64,000 bases of DNA from NCBI GenBank assembly GCA_964421565.1, contig CAYQXJ010000012.1, forward strand, positions 58,501 to 122,500. The letters run 5' to 3'. The notes beneath the pieces are model-generated. The model saw only the letters and a list, made by a program, of their open reading frames with translations, was not told where the DNA came from and did not search any database. Positions 51,783 through 61,171 of this stretch are shown one piece after another. Every line of letters starts with the position of its first letter. Position 1 is the first letter of the stretch. The position numbers and the translations under genes were made by a program. Source of the stretch: CAYQXJ01 sp964421565 (GTDB taxonomy: Bacteria > Planctomycetota > Brocadiia > SM23-32).

Positions 51783-52970
51783 ATGGGCACCTCGCTCGTC
51801 CTGCTCATCGCATCAGCACTGACTCTGATCGCCGCCCTGCCCTGCCTCGCCTCCGAGGAGGCCATCCGCGAACACCGCATGGGCACCATCACCGTCCGCG
51901 CCGAGCCAGGCACGCGCGTCGAGGTCACTCAGCTCGGCCACGAGTTCTGGTTCGGCACCGCCATAAACGCGAGCATGTTCCCTGACGGCGCAAACGCCGA
52001 GCAGCAGCAAAACTACCTGCGCATCCTGAAGGAGAACTTCAACTCCGTCGTGCACGAAAACGCTCTGAAGTGGTATTCGACCGAGCGAAGCCAGGGCGAA
52101 ACCTCCTACGAAGGCGTGGACCGCATGCTCGCCTGGTGCGAGGAGGAGGGTCTTCGCACCCGCGGCCATTGTCTGCTGTGGGCGAAGCCCCGCTTCGTGC
52201 AGTCGTGGCTGAAGCCGCTGCCTCCAGAGGAACTGCGGGCGGCGCTCGAACAGCGCCTCCGTGAGGCTGTGTCCCGCTACAGGGGCCGGATCGTGGAGTA
52301 CGACGTGAACAACGAGATGCTGCACGGGCGCTTCTACGCCGACCGCCTCGGCGAACAAATACGCGTCGACATCTTCAAATGGGCACACGAGGAGGATCCC
52401 AACGCCCCGCTCTTCGTCAACGATTACAACATACTTTCGGGCAAGGACGTGCGCCGCTACGAGGATCAGATCGAGTGGCTGTTGCAGCAAGGGGCGCCGG
52501 TCGGCGGCATCGGGTGCCAGGGGCACTTCGGCGAGGATGTTGACATGCAGGCGGTGAAGGCGGCGCTCAACCGTCTTGCCCGCTTCGGGCTGCCAATACG
52601 CGTGACCGAGTTCGACATCAACACCGGCGATGAGACGAAGAAGGCGCAGCTACTCGAGGAGTTCTACCGCACGTGCTTCGCCCATCCCGCAGTCGAGGGC
52701 ATCCTGATGTGGGGCTTCTGGGAGGGGCGGCACTGGCGGCCAAAGGCGGCGCTGTGGCGGCGCGACTTCACTCCGACGCCGAGCGCCAGGGCATATCGCC
52801 ACCTCGTCTTCGACGAGTGGTGGACCCGGTGGCAGGGCAAGGCGAACGCAGATGGCACGTGCGACTTGCCGGCCTTTTACGGGCAACACATGGTTAGTGC
52901 AGATGGTGACCAGCGGCAGGTGGAACTCAGCAAGTCATCGGGCCGTACAGTCGTAGATTTCACGCTGTAG
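51783..52970 (+). CDS. secreted GH10 endo-1,4-beta-xylanase
   Basis: A 395-residue glycoside hydrolase family 10 enzyme. Signal peptide 1-23 (SLVLLIASALTLIAALPCLAS). A short beta segment precedes the TIM barrel. Acid/base Glu178 is in YDVNNEM and nucleophile Glu276 in IRVTEFDIN; ENALKW and GHCLLW match the substrate cleft, with WA in place of the usual WH. ATG at 51783 follows AGGTGA; a GTG at 51774 is the alternative. Predicted to cut xylan outside the cytoplasm. Converges on the sulfatase gene. Confidence 0.92.
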   Translation: MGTSLVLLIASALTLIAALPCLASEEAIREHRMGTITVRAEPGTRVEVTQLGHEFWFGTAINASMFPDGANAEQQQNYLRILKENFNSVVHENALKWYSTERSQGETSYEGVDRMLAWCEEEGLRTRGHCLLWAKPRFVQSWLKPLPPEELRAALEQRLREAVSRYRGRIVEYDVNNEMLHGRFYADRLGEQIRVDIFKWAHEEDPNAPLFVNDYNILSGKDVRRYEDQIEWLLQQGAPVGGIGCQGHFGEDVDMQAVKAALNRLARFGLPIRVTEFDINTGDETKKAQLLEEFYRTCFAHPAVEGILMWGFWEGRHWRPKAALWRRDFTPTPSARAYRHLVFDEWWTRWQGKANADGTCDLPAFYGQHMVSADGDQRQVELSKSSGRTVVDFTL

Positions 52971-53010
52971 TCGGCGCACGGCCCGTCGCGGCGTGAAACC
53001 GGCCGGCGGG

Positions 53011-54435
53011 CTACGTCCACCGTTCCTGTTCGTAACCGGGCAGACACGGCGGTGTCTGGCCCTGGAGCTTCTGAAGCTCGCCGCCCTTGACGAACCCCTC
53101 GGGGCGCCCTTCCAGCTCCTTTATGAGACGGGAGCGCCACCGTGCCATCTCCTCGGCGCGCTCCGGCGCCTCCGCCAGATCCTGCATCTCTTGCGGGTCT
53201 CGATCCAAGTCGAAGAACTGCTCCTTGCCCATGCCGGGGAACCAGGCGTACTTGACCTTGCCGTCGGTCAGGTACTGCTGTCCGCTGTTGAGCGTCGGCA
53301 CCGCTGAGCATTCCCCGTGCTGGTAGTCGCGCCACTTGCCCTCGCCGCGCAGCAGCGCCAGCAGGCTGCTGCCGTCCACAGTATCCGGGATGTCCACGCC
53401 TGCCGCCTCCAGTAGCGTTGGCATGATGTCCATCAGCTCCACCGGCTCCTCCGGTGCAACGCGCTGCTGCAGGCCCATGCTGTCTGGGAAGCGCATGAGC
53501 ATGGGAATGTGCGCGCTGCCCTCGTATGGGCTGCGCTTGCGAATCCACTGGTGGTCGCCCAGCATCTCGCCGTGGTCACCGGTGAACACGATGATGGTGT
53601 TACGCGGCGTCTTGCGCAGTATGCGGCCGATCTGATTGTCGATGTGGTCAATGCAGCCCCAGTAGGCGGCGCGGTACTGCTTCAGCACGCGCTCGGTCGG
53701 CCAGAACCGCCACGCATCCACGGGCAGTCCACGTTGCGGCTCGTCGTAGATCCGCGCCCAATCGGCGACCCAGGGCTCCGGCAGATCCATGCCCATATAA
53801 CGGTCGTAGTAGCACTGCGGCGGCGTGAGCGGCTGATGGGGTTGGTGGAAACTGACCTTCAGGAAGAACGGTACGGTTGGATCGCGCGTTTCCAGGAAGT
53901 CCACGGCTTCACTGGCGCACCAGTTGGTGAAGTGGAACCGCTCGTCCATGTGATAGGGGCGCACGGGATATCCGTTGACGCTCATACCGTGGGCGATACC
54001 GGCCTCAGGGGTAGTCACGCCCTGGCGGGCGAGCCAGCGCTCGTAATCGTTAGGCGGGTTACTGCTGTGCGGCGCGTCCGCCCAGCGTGAGCTGTCAAAA
54101 CCATAGAGCTTGCGCATCGGCCACAGGTGCAGCTTGCCGACAAGGTGCGTCTGGTAGCCGGCCTTCGAGAGTTCGCCGGGCAGCGTCGGGCCTTCCAGCA
54201 TGGTGTGGTAGTTCATCAACACGCCGTGCGAACTCGGTTTCTGCCCCGTCATCAGTGTGCGGCGAGCGGGGATGCAGACGGGGCAGGCGGTATAGGCGCT
54301 GCGAAAGTGCACGCCCTGCGCAGCGATCTGGTCCAGATACGGCGTCTGGAGCACCGGGTGACCGGCGATGCCGAGCGCATCCCAGCGGTGGTGTTCCGTG
54401 ATACACAGCAGTATGTTCGGCCGTTGGTCCGGCAT
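53011..54435 (-). CDS. type I sulfatase (Cys type)
   Basis: A 474-residue alkaline-phosphatase-fold sulfatase. Cys54 in CIPARRTLMTG gives the CxPxR signature converted to formylglycine by a maturase. Other ligands: NILLCITEHHR at the N terminus and IIVFTGDHGEMLGDH for the second metal site. No signal peptide is visible at the ATG, so it may be cytoplasmic or the start may be wrong. Removes sulfate from a polysaccharide or small sulfate ester. The maturase is not in this window. Confidence 0.92.
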   Translation of the reverse strand: MPDQRPNILLCITEHHRWDALGIAGHPVLQTPYLDQIAAQGVHFRSAYTACPVCIPARRTLMTGQKPSSHGVLMNYHTMLEGPTLPGELSKAGYQTHLVGKLHLWPMRKLYGFDSSRWADAPHSSNPPNDYERWLARQGVTTPEAGIAHGMSVNGYPVRPYHMDERFHFTNWCASEAVDFLETRDPTVPFFLKVSFHQPHQPLTPPQCYYDRYMGMDLPEPWVADWARIYDEPQRGLPVDAWRFWPTERVLKQYRAAYWGCIDHIDNQIGRILRKTPRNTIIVFTGDHGEMLGDHQWIRKRSPYEGSAHIPMLMRFPDSMGLQQRVAPEEPVELMDIMPTLLEAAGVDIPDTVDGSSLLALLRGEGKWRDYQHGECSAVPTLNSGQQYLTDGKVKYAWFPGMGKEQFFDLDRDPQEMQDLAEAPERAEEMARWRSRLIKELEGRPEGFVKGGELQKLQGQTPPCLPGYEQERWT

Positions 54436-54527
54436 AGCTCACTCCCCTCTTGTTGCGCCGGTCGCAGAACGCGCGACCGAGAACGGCATGGTAGGCGAGC
54501 GGGCAGCCGTTTTCAAAGCGCCACCCA

Positions 54528-54556
54528 TTGTGCTTCGCCGCCGGCGAGACTAAACT
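54528..54556 (+). promoter_or_regulatory. possible promoter of the second UroD-like gene
   Basis: TTGTGC (54528-54533) and TAAACT (54551-54556), spacer 17. The start would be only about 9 bases before the ATG at 54572, a nearly leaderless arrangement, or translation starts at 54587. Confidence 0.4.
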
Positions 54557-54571
54557 TTACAGAGCCTCGCC

Positions 54572-55591
54572 ATGGAACTGCGGAATATGAACGGTCTTGA
54601 GCGATACACTGCCGTACTGGAAGGTCGAGCGCCCGACTACCTGCCTCGGCTGCCGATCCTCATGCAGTACGCGGCCGAACACATCGGCTCGAACTATGCG
54701 CGCTTCGCCGCCGACCATCGCGTGCTGGCCGAAGCTAACCTGCGTTGTGCCAGCGATTTCGGCTTCGACCAGATCAGCGCGATCAGTGACCCCTACCGCG
54801 AGACGGCCGGGTTCGGTGCCGACATCGTGTTCGTGCGGGACGGCGTTCCGCGCTGCCTGCGCCCTCCCCTGGCGGGCACGAAGGACCTGACGCGCCTGGC
54901 GCAGCCTGACCCCAGGGGCTCCGAACGCATGCGAGACCGTGTGTTGGGTGTACAGCTCATGCGGGAACGCGCGGACGCAGACTACTCGGTGATGGGATGG
55001 ATCGAAGGGCCGGCGGCCGAAGCTGCAGACCTGCGCGGCGTGACGCAATTCCTCATCGACCTGCTCGACGACGAGTCGTTCGCCTGCGAGCTAATGGACC
55101 TCTGCGTCGAGACAGGCATTGAGTTCGGGCGGGCCCAGGTGCAGGCCGGAGCGGACACTGTTGGCATCGGCGACGCCGTTGCGAGCCAGGTCTCCCCGGC
55201 GCTCTACGAACGCCTGATTCTGCCGAGGGAACGAAGGTTGGTCGAGTCCATGCACGAGGCCGGGGCCTATGTGCGCTTGCACATATGCGGCGACATAACG
55301 CATCTGCTGGCCGGCATCCGCACGCTCAGGGTTGACGTGCTGGATGTGGATCACATGGTGGAGATGGCTACGGTGCGAAGCGTGGTGGGGCCGCAGGTGG
55401 TGCTCTGCGGCAATCTGGATCCTGCCTCCATCGTGCGGTCCGGCAGCCCGGCCGCCATACGGCAAGCCGTGCGCCGATGCTACGAGACCGTCGGGAACCC
55501 CTTCATGGTCGGCGCGGGTTGCGAGATACCCTCCGGCACGCCCAAGCAGAACCTGCGAGCGCTCTGCGAACCCCTCGACTACCGGCCTTAG
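54572..55591 (+). CDS. uroporphyrinogen decarboxylase-family protein, MtaA-like
   Basis: A 339-residue protein of the UroD/MtaA group. It has ADTVGIGDAVASQVSP, LHICGDITHLLAGI (HxC zinc motif of corrinoid methyltransferases) and GAGCEIPSGTPKQNLRAL with a second Cys. In MtaA and MtbA, these residues bind the zinc that activates a thiol. Neither a corrinoid protein nor a coenzyme M gene is near. ATG at 54572 or 54587 (MNGLERYTAVLEG). Divergent from the sulfatase and convergent with the glycosidase gene. Confidence 0.87.
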   Translation: MELRNMNGLERYTAVLEGRAPDYLPRLPILMQYAAEHIGSNYARFAADHRVLAEANLRCASDFGFDQISAISDPYRETAGFGADIVFVRDGVPRCLRPPLAGTKDLTRLAQPDPRGSERMRDRVLGVQLMRERADADYSVMGWIEGPAAEAADLRGVTQFLIDLLDDESFACELMDLCVETGIEFGRAQVQAGADTVGIGDAVASQVSPALYERLILPRERRLVESMHEAGAYVRLHICGDITHLLAGIRTLRVDVLDVDHMVEMATVRSVVGPQVVLCGNLDPASIVRSGSPAAIRQAVRRCYETVGNPFMVGAGCEIPSGTPKQNLRALCEPLDYRP

Positions 55592-55603
55592 CGCCCGCTG
55601 GTT

Positions 55604-57739
55604 TCAGTCGGCGGAGAGTCGCCACACGGGCGTTTCCCCGCGCTCAAGCAGCACAACGAAACTGCCGACCGGCTCGGCGGCCAGCTTCTCACCGGTCAGC
55701 GCGTGCGTCACCCGCGCTGGTGCGCGGAGCCGCACCATGCGCTCGCCCGCATACGCCGCGTGGATAGCCAGCAGGTCGCCCATCGCAAATGCCTGGTCTC
55801 CGCTGTCGGTGTACACGTGCACGCCGGCCTCCACCATAATCCGGCGCAGCACCACAGCAGGCAGCGTGGGCGCACCGCTCCACACTGAGCGCCAGTCGGC
55901 GAAGTCCTTCACCATCAGCGCCGGCGCGTCCGGTTGCACGTAATGGCCCATCACGCGGACATTCTCGTCGCGCTCGGGCCTTCCCACAAGCACAGGGCTC
56001 AACAGTGCGTGCGGCCCGTACTGCACCAGGCTGCCGGTCCAATAAGTCGTCGCTCGCAACACCTGTGGCTCTTTGCGTAACTCAACCGGCATACCAGTCA
56101 GATCACGCATGGCATCCGCGCAGAAGCCCGCCTGCGTCACGAACCCCGCGCCGTAGCACCACAGCAAGGTCCGTCCCTCGCAAGCCAGGCCGTTGCGTAC
56201 AGCCCTTTGCATGCCCTCGGTCGCCGAGAAAAAATCCACGAAAACGAGCAGGCTATAGCCTTTCAGGTCGCCCTGCTCAACCAGCAGCTCGACATCTTCG
56301 GCATAAAAGACATCGACCGGCGCGCCGCAATGGAGCAGCTCCGAGATCTGGCGGCAGTATAGACAGTCCGTCAGGACAGCGTCCTGGCGAAAGTAACGCT
56401 TGCTACGTTTGCTCACCAGCACCGCCACCTGCGCGCGCTTCTCGTGCATCGTGGCGAACTGCTCGTCGAAGAGGCGGACCAGACGGCCAATGTGAGTGGC
56501 GACGTCCGGCCCGGCGAACCAGCGCTCGCCGGAGAAGTCGTGCCAATAGATGGAGCCGCCGGCTGACAGGGTGCCCATTGCGTTGCGCGTGAGAACTCCC
56601 CGCGACTCCGCCGGCGTGCGGCAGGCTTGCTGCCACGACATCTCCTCCCGGGCGGCGTGCGTGGCGGTGTCATCTTCCTCATAGAGCAGCTTGCCGTGTG
56701 CCGTCACGCTGGAACCCGCCATGTGGTGGACCCAGAGCCCGCCGGGCTTACGCTCGAAGTGGGAATGGATGAGCGAGAAGAAGTCGATGTCGGGGCAGTT
56801 GAGGACGCGCTGCATGTTGTGGTGGCCGGAGTTGTGGTAATGGGCGGCGTGCCCGGCGGGCCAGAACTCATACCCATACCAGCTTCCGAGCACCTTGCAC
56901 GAGCCGACCTCGCGGAGGGCCAATTTGACCGCCCCGGCCAGCTCGACCAACGCGTCGGCGACGACCTCCGAGTGGAAGATCAGGTAATCAATGATCCGTT
57001 GTTCCTGCGTTGGGTCGAGCAGCGCAGGAGTCTGCGGGCGCGTTCGGGCGCGATCCAATGGGACCTCCGCTCGCTCGAACGTGGTTTCGCGCTCTGTCCA
57101 CGCATCGCGTAGACGCTCGACGTCGTCGTCATAGCGATCCCGCAGCCAGTTACGAAAGCCCTCAACCTGCGCCGAGCTGTAATCGCTCAGCACCTCGTCC
57201 CAGGAGTACGCCCACTCGAAGACGCCTCCGTGCAGGAAGTAGCCGACCACTTTGTCGGCGTACTGCTCCTCGCAGTAGTGCACCATCTCAGCGACCCAAT
57301 TCGACACATCGCGGCGCCAGAGCTCGCTACTCAACGAAGGACGCACTTTGGAGGGCGCAGGCTCCACCACCTGACCGGTGTAGGGATCCCGATGGACCAT
57401 CAGTTGATCGGGATGAGCCTCAGCCCACCACTGCGGCGGTTCCGGTCGGGGCAGGCGGGCCAAGTACAGCATATCGGGACACGCCGCAAAGAGGCCCTCC
57501 AGATGCCTGTCGAACTCGCTCGTGTCGAGGCTTCCGTCCGGACAGACACGTATTGACGCCGTGTCCCGGTAGATCTCGACCCCCTCTTCCCTCAGGCTGC
57601 GTGCAGTGGCATAGGCACTCTCAGTCTGTCCAAACAGGAATCCCTTGTGGGATACCATGATGCCGTTGTGGGCATTCCCGTTGATGAACAGGCAGGGCCT
57701 ACCGTTGTGCTGACCGACGCGACTCTCCAGTGCTGACAA
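55604..57739 (-). CDS. GH42-like beta-galactosidase family protein
   Basis: A 711-residue probable glycoside hydrolase with an N-terminal TIM barrel and a GH42-type trimerisation/glutamine-amidotransferase-like middle domain (VAVLVSKRSKRYF, YSLLVFVDFFSATEGMQRA). GH42-like segments: REEGVEIYRDT, PPQWWAEAHPDQL, GYFLHGGVFEWAYSW, and GFRNWLRDRYDDDVERL. Glu175 in VFEWAYS is a candidate acid/base, but the usual NE pair is not obvious, so activity is uncertain. No signal peptide. Lies 18 bases after the HD phosphohydrolase gene. Confidence 0.72.
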   Translation of the reverse strand: MSALESRVGQHNGRPCLFINGNAHNGIMVSHKGFLFGQTESAYATARSLREEGVEIYRDTASIRVCPDGSLDTSEFDRHLEGLFAACPDMLYLARLPRPEPPQWWAEAHPDQLMVHRDPYTGQVVEPAPSKVRPSLSSELWRRDVSNWVAEMVHYCEEQYADKVVGYFLHGGVFEWAYSWDEVLSDYSSAQVEGFRNWLRDRYDDDVERLRDAWTERETTFERAEVPLDRARTRPQTPALLDPTQEQRIIDYLIFHSEVVADALVELAGAVKLALREVGSCKVLGSWYGYEFWPAGHAAHYHNSGHHNMQRVLNCPDIDFFSLIHSHFERKPGGLWVHHMAGSSVTAHGKLLYEEDDTATHAAREEMSWQQACRTPAESRGVLTRNAMGTLSAGGSIYWHDFSGERWFAGPDVATHIGRLVRLFDEQFATMHEKRAQVAVLVSKRSKRYFRQDAVLTDCLYCRQISELLHCGAPVDVFYAEDVELLVEQGDLKGYSLLVFVDFFSATEGMQRAVRNGLACEGRTLLWCYGAGFVTQAGFCADAMRDLTGMPVELRKEPQVLRATTYWTGSLVQYGPHALLSPVLVGRPERDENVRVMGHYVQPDAPALMVKDFADWRSVWSGAPTLPAVVLRRIMVEAGVHVYTDSGDQAFAMGDLLAIHAAYAGERMVRLRAPARVTHALTGEKLAAEPVGSFVVLLERGETPVWRLSAD

Positions 57740-57757
57740 GGCATTGCTCCCTTCGGC

Positions 57758-58351
57758 CTACCTCGGCAGGTAGCCCCTGGCGACGGAATCCTGTATGAGC
57801 GAGCGCGCGAGCTTCCACAGAGTGGTGGACCCTTCCTCTATGACGGCGTTGCGCTCGAGCACTTCGCGGCTCGTCACCCCGTGCTCCAGCCATGACTTGC
57901 CCCGGGTGTGGTGGTTGTGCAGAAGCGGCATCAGGCGGTCAAGGGCACGGGCGTATCGGGCCTCGCGGCTGTCGCCGTACTCAAACTCCTCCCACAACTC
58001 CCGCAGCTCCAGTTCCTGGTCTTCGGGTAACAGCGCGTAGAGCCGGTCGGCAGCCGCTTGCTCGCGGCGGGGTTTGTCCTGCGCGGCTTCAACGTCATAG
58101 CAGTAGGTGTCACCCGCATCGACCTCCACGATATCATGCACGAGCAGCATGCAGGCCGCCTTCGTGGCATCGAGGGGCTCATTGGCGTGCTCGGACAGCA
58201 ACAGGGCCATCAGGGCCGTGTGCCAGCAGTGTTCGGCCGAGTTCTCGCGCCGCTCGGCGCCGATCAGGTACGACTGGCGCAGCACACCCTTGAGCCCGTC
58301 GACCTGTAGGAGGAACTCTATCTGTCGGGCCAACCTGTCTACGGCCACCAT
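57758..58351 (-). CDS. HD-domain nucleotidase, YfbR-like
   Basis: A 197-residue HD phosphohydrolase. Metal ligands: SAEHCWHTA with His41 and His44, HD at 72-73 (VHDIVEVDAGDT) and Asp near 146 (ALDRLMPLLHN). YfbR-like enzymes remove phosphate from deoxyribonucleoside 5'-monophosphates. ATG at 58351 is preferred over one at 58420 that runs into the SagB gene. Starts 7 bases after the SagB stop. Confidence 0.87.
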   Translation of the reverse strand: MVAVDRLARQIEFLLQVDGLKGVLRQSYLIGAERRENSAEHCWHTALMALLLSEHANEPLDATKAACMLLVHDIVEVDAGDTYCYDVEAAQDKPRREQAAADRLYALLPEDQELELRELWEEFEYGDSREARYARALDRLMPLLHNHHTRGKSWLEHGVTSREVLERNAVIEEGSTTLWKLARSLIQDSVARGYLPR

Positions 58352-58358
58352 GAGCTCG

Positions 58359-59009
58359 CTACTCTGGAGGATAGCCGACCGTCTGTGCCAGCGTGATGTG
58401 CTGGGCCTCGCTGAGCCCAAGCGCTGCCGACAGCCGGTCTCGTGGCACCGAACCCCGGACCACCGTGTTCAGTCCTTCGCTCGCACAGTAGAGGTAGACG
58501 TTCTGCGCGATGAACCCCGTATCGCAGGCGGCGTAGAACGACTTCTGCTCGTCCGAAACGCGCCCCATACGCCGGTAGTCGGCCACGTAAACGAGGTTCA
58601 AAGGGGCATCGGCCACGAACGTCTGTGTGCCGGTCTGGGCTCGCAAGTCATCGCCGGTGACCATCTTCAGCCCGTGGGTTCGGGCGTCAAAGACGTAAGC
58701 TCCCCGGGCCGTCACAACGTATATGTCGATCTCTTGCCAGTTGACGGCCGAAGGTGCAGTGCGCTTCCCCGACTGCCGGCGGTTGACTCCGAAGGCCGCC
58801 CAGAGGAGGTCAGAGAGCTCCTGCGCCGGTAGCGGCCTCGGGCTGAAACTGCGTGAGGTGTGGCGCCTCGCCAGGGCTTCCATCAACGGCATCCCACCGC
58901 TGGTGCGCGGTGCAGTTAAGTGGTTGTCGGCCGCCGCCTGAGCGCGAACAACGATCGACAGCACAGTGCCAAAGAGCGCGAGTACGCCTATTGTGCCGAG
59001 TTGCTTCAT
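58359..59009 (-). CDS. exported SagB/ThcOx-type nitroreductase
   Basis: A 216-residue FMN-dependent nitroreductase-fold protein. Residues 1-25 look like a signal peptide (LGTIGVLALFGTVLSIVVRAQA), unusual for a flavoprotein and without a Tat twin-Arg. ARRHTSRSFSPRPLPAQELSDLLWAAFGVNR is the FMN-binding start typical of SagB-type proteins, and AQTVGYPPE the end. SagB makes azoles in RiPPs, but no precursor, SagC or SagD gene is present, so a stand-alone reductase is more likely. The start has weak support. Confidence 0.8.
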   Translation of the reverse strand: MKQLGTIGVLALFGTVLSIVVRAQAAADNHLTAPRTSGGMPLMEALARRHTSRSFSPRPLPAQELSDLLWAAFGVNRRQSGKRTAPSAVNWQEIDIYVVTARGAYVFDARTHGLKMVTGDDLRAQTGTQTFVADAPLNLVYVADYRRMGRVSDEQKSFYAACDTGFIAQNVYLYCASEGLNTVVRGSVPRDRLSAALGLSEAQHITLAQTVGYPPE

Positions 59010-59071
59010 TCGTCCGACTCCATCGCTCCTTGAGGTGCAGGGCTCACGGTATAGGCCTGATGCTATGGCAA

Positions 59072-61009
59072 CTATGAGGGCATGAACAAGTAACCGAACC
59101 GCACGTCAGTGAGCAGGCTGATAAACGTCAAGGCTCCGATCAGCGCCACCTGCGAGGTGACAACGCCGAGGAAGAAGCGCCGTCCGCCGCGCAGCACTCC
59201 CCCGGAGCCAAAGCGCAGCATGCTTCTTTTGACGAGCCAGCCGATCAGGAAGGAGAACCAGAGCGGGCGGATGGCCCAGGAAGCCGATATTAGAAACCCC
59301 AACGGATTGATGGGCCACCAGTAGAAGACTGTCCGCAGCGTCTGAAGCGCCGTCATCACAACGGCACCGCAGGCCAGCCCGACATAATGGGCCTGCGGCG
59401 CCGCCGGTGAGTTGCGGATCATCTCATGGGTTGGAGCATAGATGAGGATGGAGCCCCAGTTGATGGCATGCGTATTGGCCAGGTTCAGCGCTCCGTGCCG
59501 GTAGTAGACCCACTGCAGCGAGGAATAGGTGCCGGCCGCCAGCGCGACAAGGAGCGCAGCGATCATCACCGGCAGAAACAACCACTTCCGCCTGCGAAAC
59601 GCCGATGAGATTCGTAGCGCATTCATGACATGCGGACTGAGGATCTCGCGAGAGTCGCGCCACAGGAAGCCAGTCTGGATCTGGGTAACAACAGCCGCTG
59701 AGCCGAGCAAACCCCAGCCACCGAACAGGCCGTAGAACAGTTCCGGAGGCTGCCAGCTCTGGCCGGTGAGAATCACCCCGCCCTGGCATACCAGCCGCGC
59801 ATGGACAATGACCACCGTCATGATGAGCAACATCAACAGCAGCCCCACCAGCGGCCCCACGCCGTAATGCGCGTACCACAGCAACGCCGCGATGACACAA
59901 GCCACCAGCCCCCAGAAGCTCAAGCGATACGGTATCGGCTCATCTTCATCCTGACCCTTTGAGCGCCCCAGCGCCGACAGTAGAACCCGCCACAGATGCC
60001 GGCGCGCCATCCAGAGCACGCCGCCCGTGAACGCAATGAAAGCCCCCGCCTGCTGCCATTCGACGAAACGGTATGCGCCGCCCTCGATGGGCACGCCCGA
60101 CGTGTTCAGCAGGTGGACCTCCAGGCACGTCAGTATGTAAAACAGCCACATGCTCAGTGATACCTCAGCGGGAACCAGGAAAGCCATGGCCACCGCTATG
60201 GGAAAGATGCGGCCGTCGCGCAGAGGCGTGTTCTGAAGAGGCGTGCCCTGCAGAAACTCCTGCACTGGTACGCTCAGGACCATCCCTTGCTCCGCACCGG
60301 CGAACACCGGGCTGAGTTGAATCAATGCCAGGGCCAGAGCCGCCGCGGCCCCGACCAGGAAGGCGCGAGTGCGCATCAGCGGTGGCAGCAGTTGCCTGTC
60401 AGCCTGCTCCGTCAGGTCCAGGGGGTACCTTGCAATCGGAAACGCCAGGCGCTCATGCTCGACCCATTGCCGACGCAGCATGCCCATCAGGAAGAAGGTG
60501 CCCAGGTAGTAGATAGCGATGAAGATACCCCATGACGTGATAACCGGCATCCACCGCGCCCAGGGCACTCTTACGGCTTCCCTGGCTGCAGTGCCCTCGA
60601 AGAACCGGTGCACTGCTTGCGAACGCATGTCCGTACTGAGCAGCAAGTCCTCCGGCGCGCGCTCCAGAACGGTATCTTCCCAGAAGAAATCTGCCCGCTG
60701 CGCCAGGTACGCCGGCGACGCTGTAACGGGGAACCAGTAGCGCATCAGGCCGCTGGCCGGCACCGTCGCCGCAACCAGCATCATGCACAGCACTAGCATC
60801 AGTTCCTCGCGGCGCAGCTCCAGGCCCCGACGCAGCGCCCGCGCCGCGACGTTGAACCCCAGCAGCAGGACCAGCATGAAGAAGAATACTCCCACCGGAA
60901 AGTGGTTCCCCGTAAGGTAAGTATTCCCGACCGCGTAGTCGTTTACGGGAGTCAGGAGGGCAAGGCCCAGCACGCCGACCAATCCGATGAGGAAGCCACG
61001 AAGGGTCAT
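59072..61009 (-). CDS. DUF6785-type polytopic membrane protein
   Basis: A 645-residue protein with about 13-14 hydrophobic segments. RGFLIGLVGVLGLALLTPVNDYAVGNTYLTGNHFPVGVF-like start (N-terminal 40 residues) and WPINPLGFLISASWAIRP near the end are typical of DUF6785 proteins from Planctomycetota, Armatimonadota and similar groups. Function unknown; frequently near sugar-degradation genes. ATG at 61009 is preferred; 61057 is possible but overlaps the promoter. Divergent from the secreted glycosidase, sharing about 160 bases. Confidence 0.8.
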   Translation of the reverse strand: MTLRGFLIGLVGVLGLALLTPVNDYAVGNTYLTGNHFPVGVFFFMLVLLLGFNVAARALRRGLELRREELMLVLCMMLVAATVPASGLMRYWFPVTASPAYLAQRADFFWEDTVLERAPEDLLLSTDMRSQAVHRFFEGTAAREAVRVPWARWMPVITSWGIFIAIYYLGTFFLMGMLRRQWVEHERLAFPIARYPLDLTEQADRQLLPPLMRTRAFLVGAAAALALALIQLSPVFAGAEQGMVLSVPVQEFLQGTPLQNTPLRDGRIFPIAVAMAFLVPAEVSLSMWLFYILTCLEVHLLNTSGVPIEGGAYRFVEWQQAGAFIAFTGGVLWMARRHLWRVLLSALGRSKGQDEDEPIPYRLSFWGLVACVIAALLWYAHYGVGPLVGLLLMLLIMTVVIVHARLVCQGGVILTGQSWQPPELFYGLFGGWGLLGSAAVVTQIQTGFLWRDSREILSPHVMNALRISSAFRRRKWLFLPVMIAALLVALAAGTYSSLQWVYYRHGALNLANTHAINWGSILIYAPTHEMIRNSPAAPQAHYVGLACGAVVMTALQTLRTVFYWWPINPLGFLISASWAIRPLWFSFLIGWLVKRSMLRFGSGGVLRGGRRFFLGVVTSQVALIGALTFISLLTDVRFGYLFMPS

Positions 61010-61055
61010 CTTGCGGCCATCGCTCCTCTGAAGGCAGGTCCTCAAAAGATACTGC

Positions 61056-61085
61056 ACGATACGGCCGATGCCCTCCAGGTTTCAA
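61056..61085 (-). promoter_or_regulatory. promoter of the DUF6785 gene
   Basis: On the minus strand TTGAAA (61085-61080) and TATCGT (61061-61056), 18-base spacer, upstream of the ATG at 61009. Confidence 0.5.
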
Positions 61086-61103
61086 CCAGCGCTGTGGCAT
61101 GTC

Positions 61104-61132
61104 TTGCCTTCTGCCCTTGCGAGCTGTATGCT
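61104..61132 (+). promoter_or_regulatory. promoter of the secreted glycosidase
   Basis: TTGCCT (61104-61109) and TATGCT (61127-61132) with a 17-base spacer. Together with 61056-61085 it makes a back-to-back divergent pair, so the two genes may be co-regulated. Confidence 0.5.
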
Positions 61133-61171
61133 GGCCGCGCGGAGCGGACCTCCTCGGGAGGGAAGGACACG

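Noticed and set aside
58359..59009. RiPP azole biosynthesis cluster based on SagB similarity
   Set aside because: No YcaO (SagD), SagC or precursor peptide gene in the neighbourhood, and the protein is exported.
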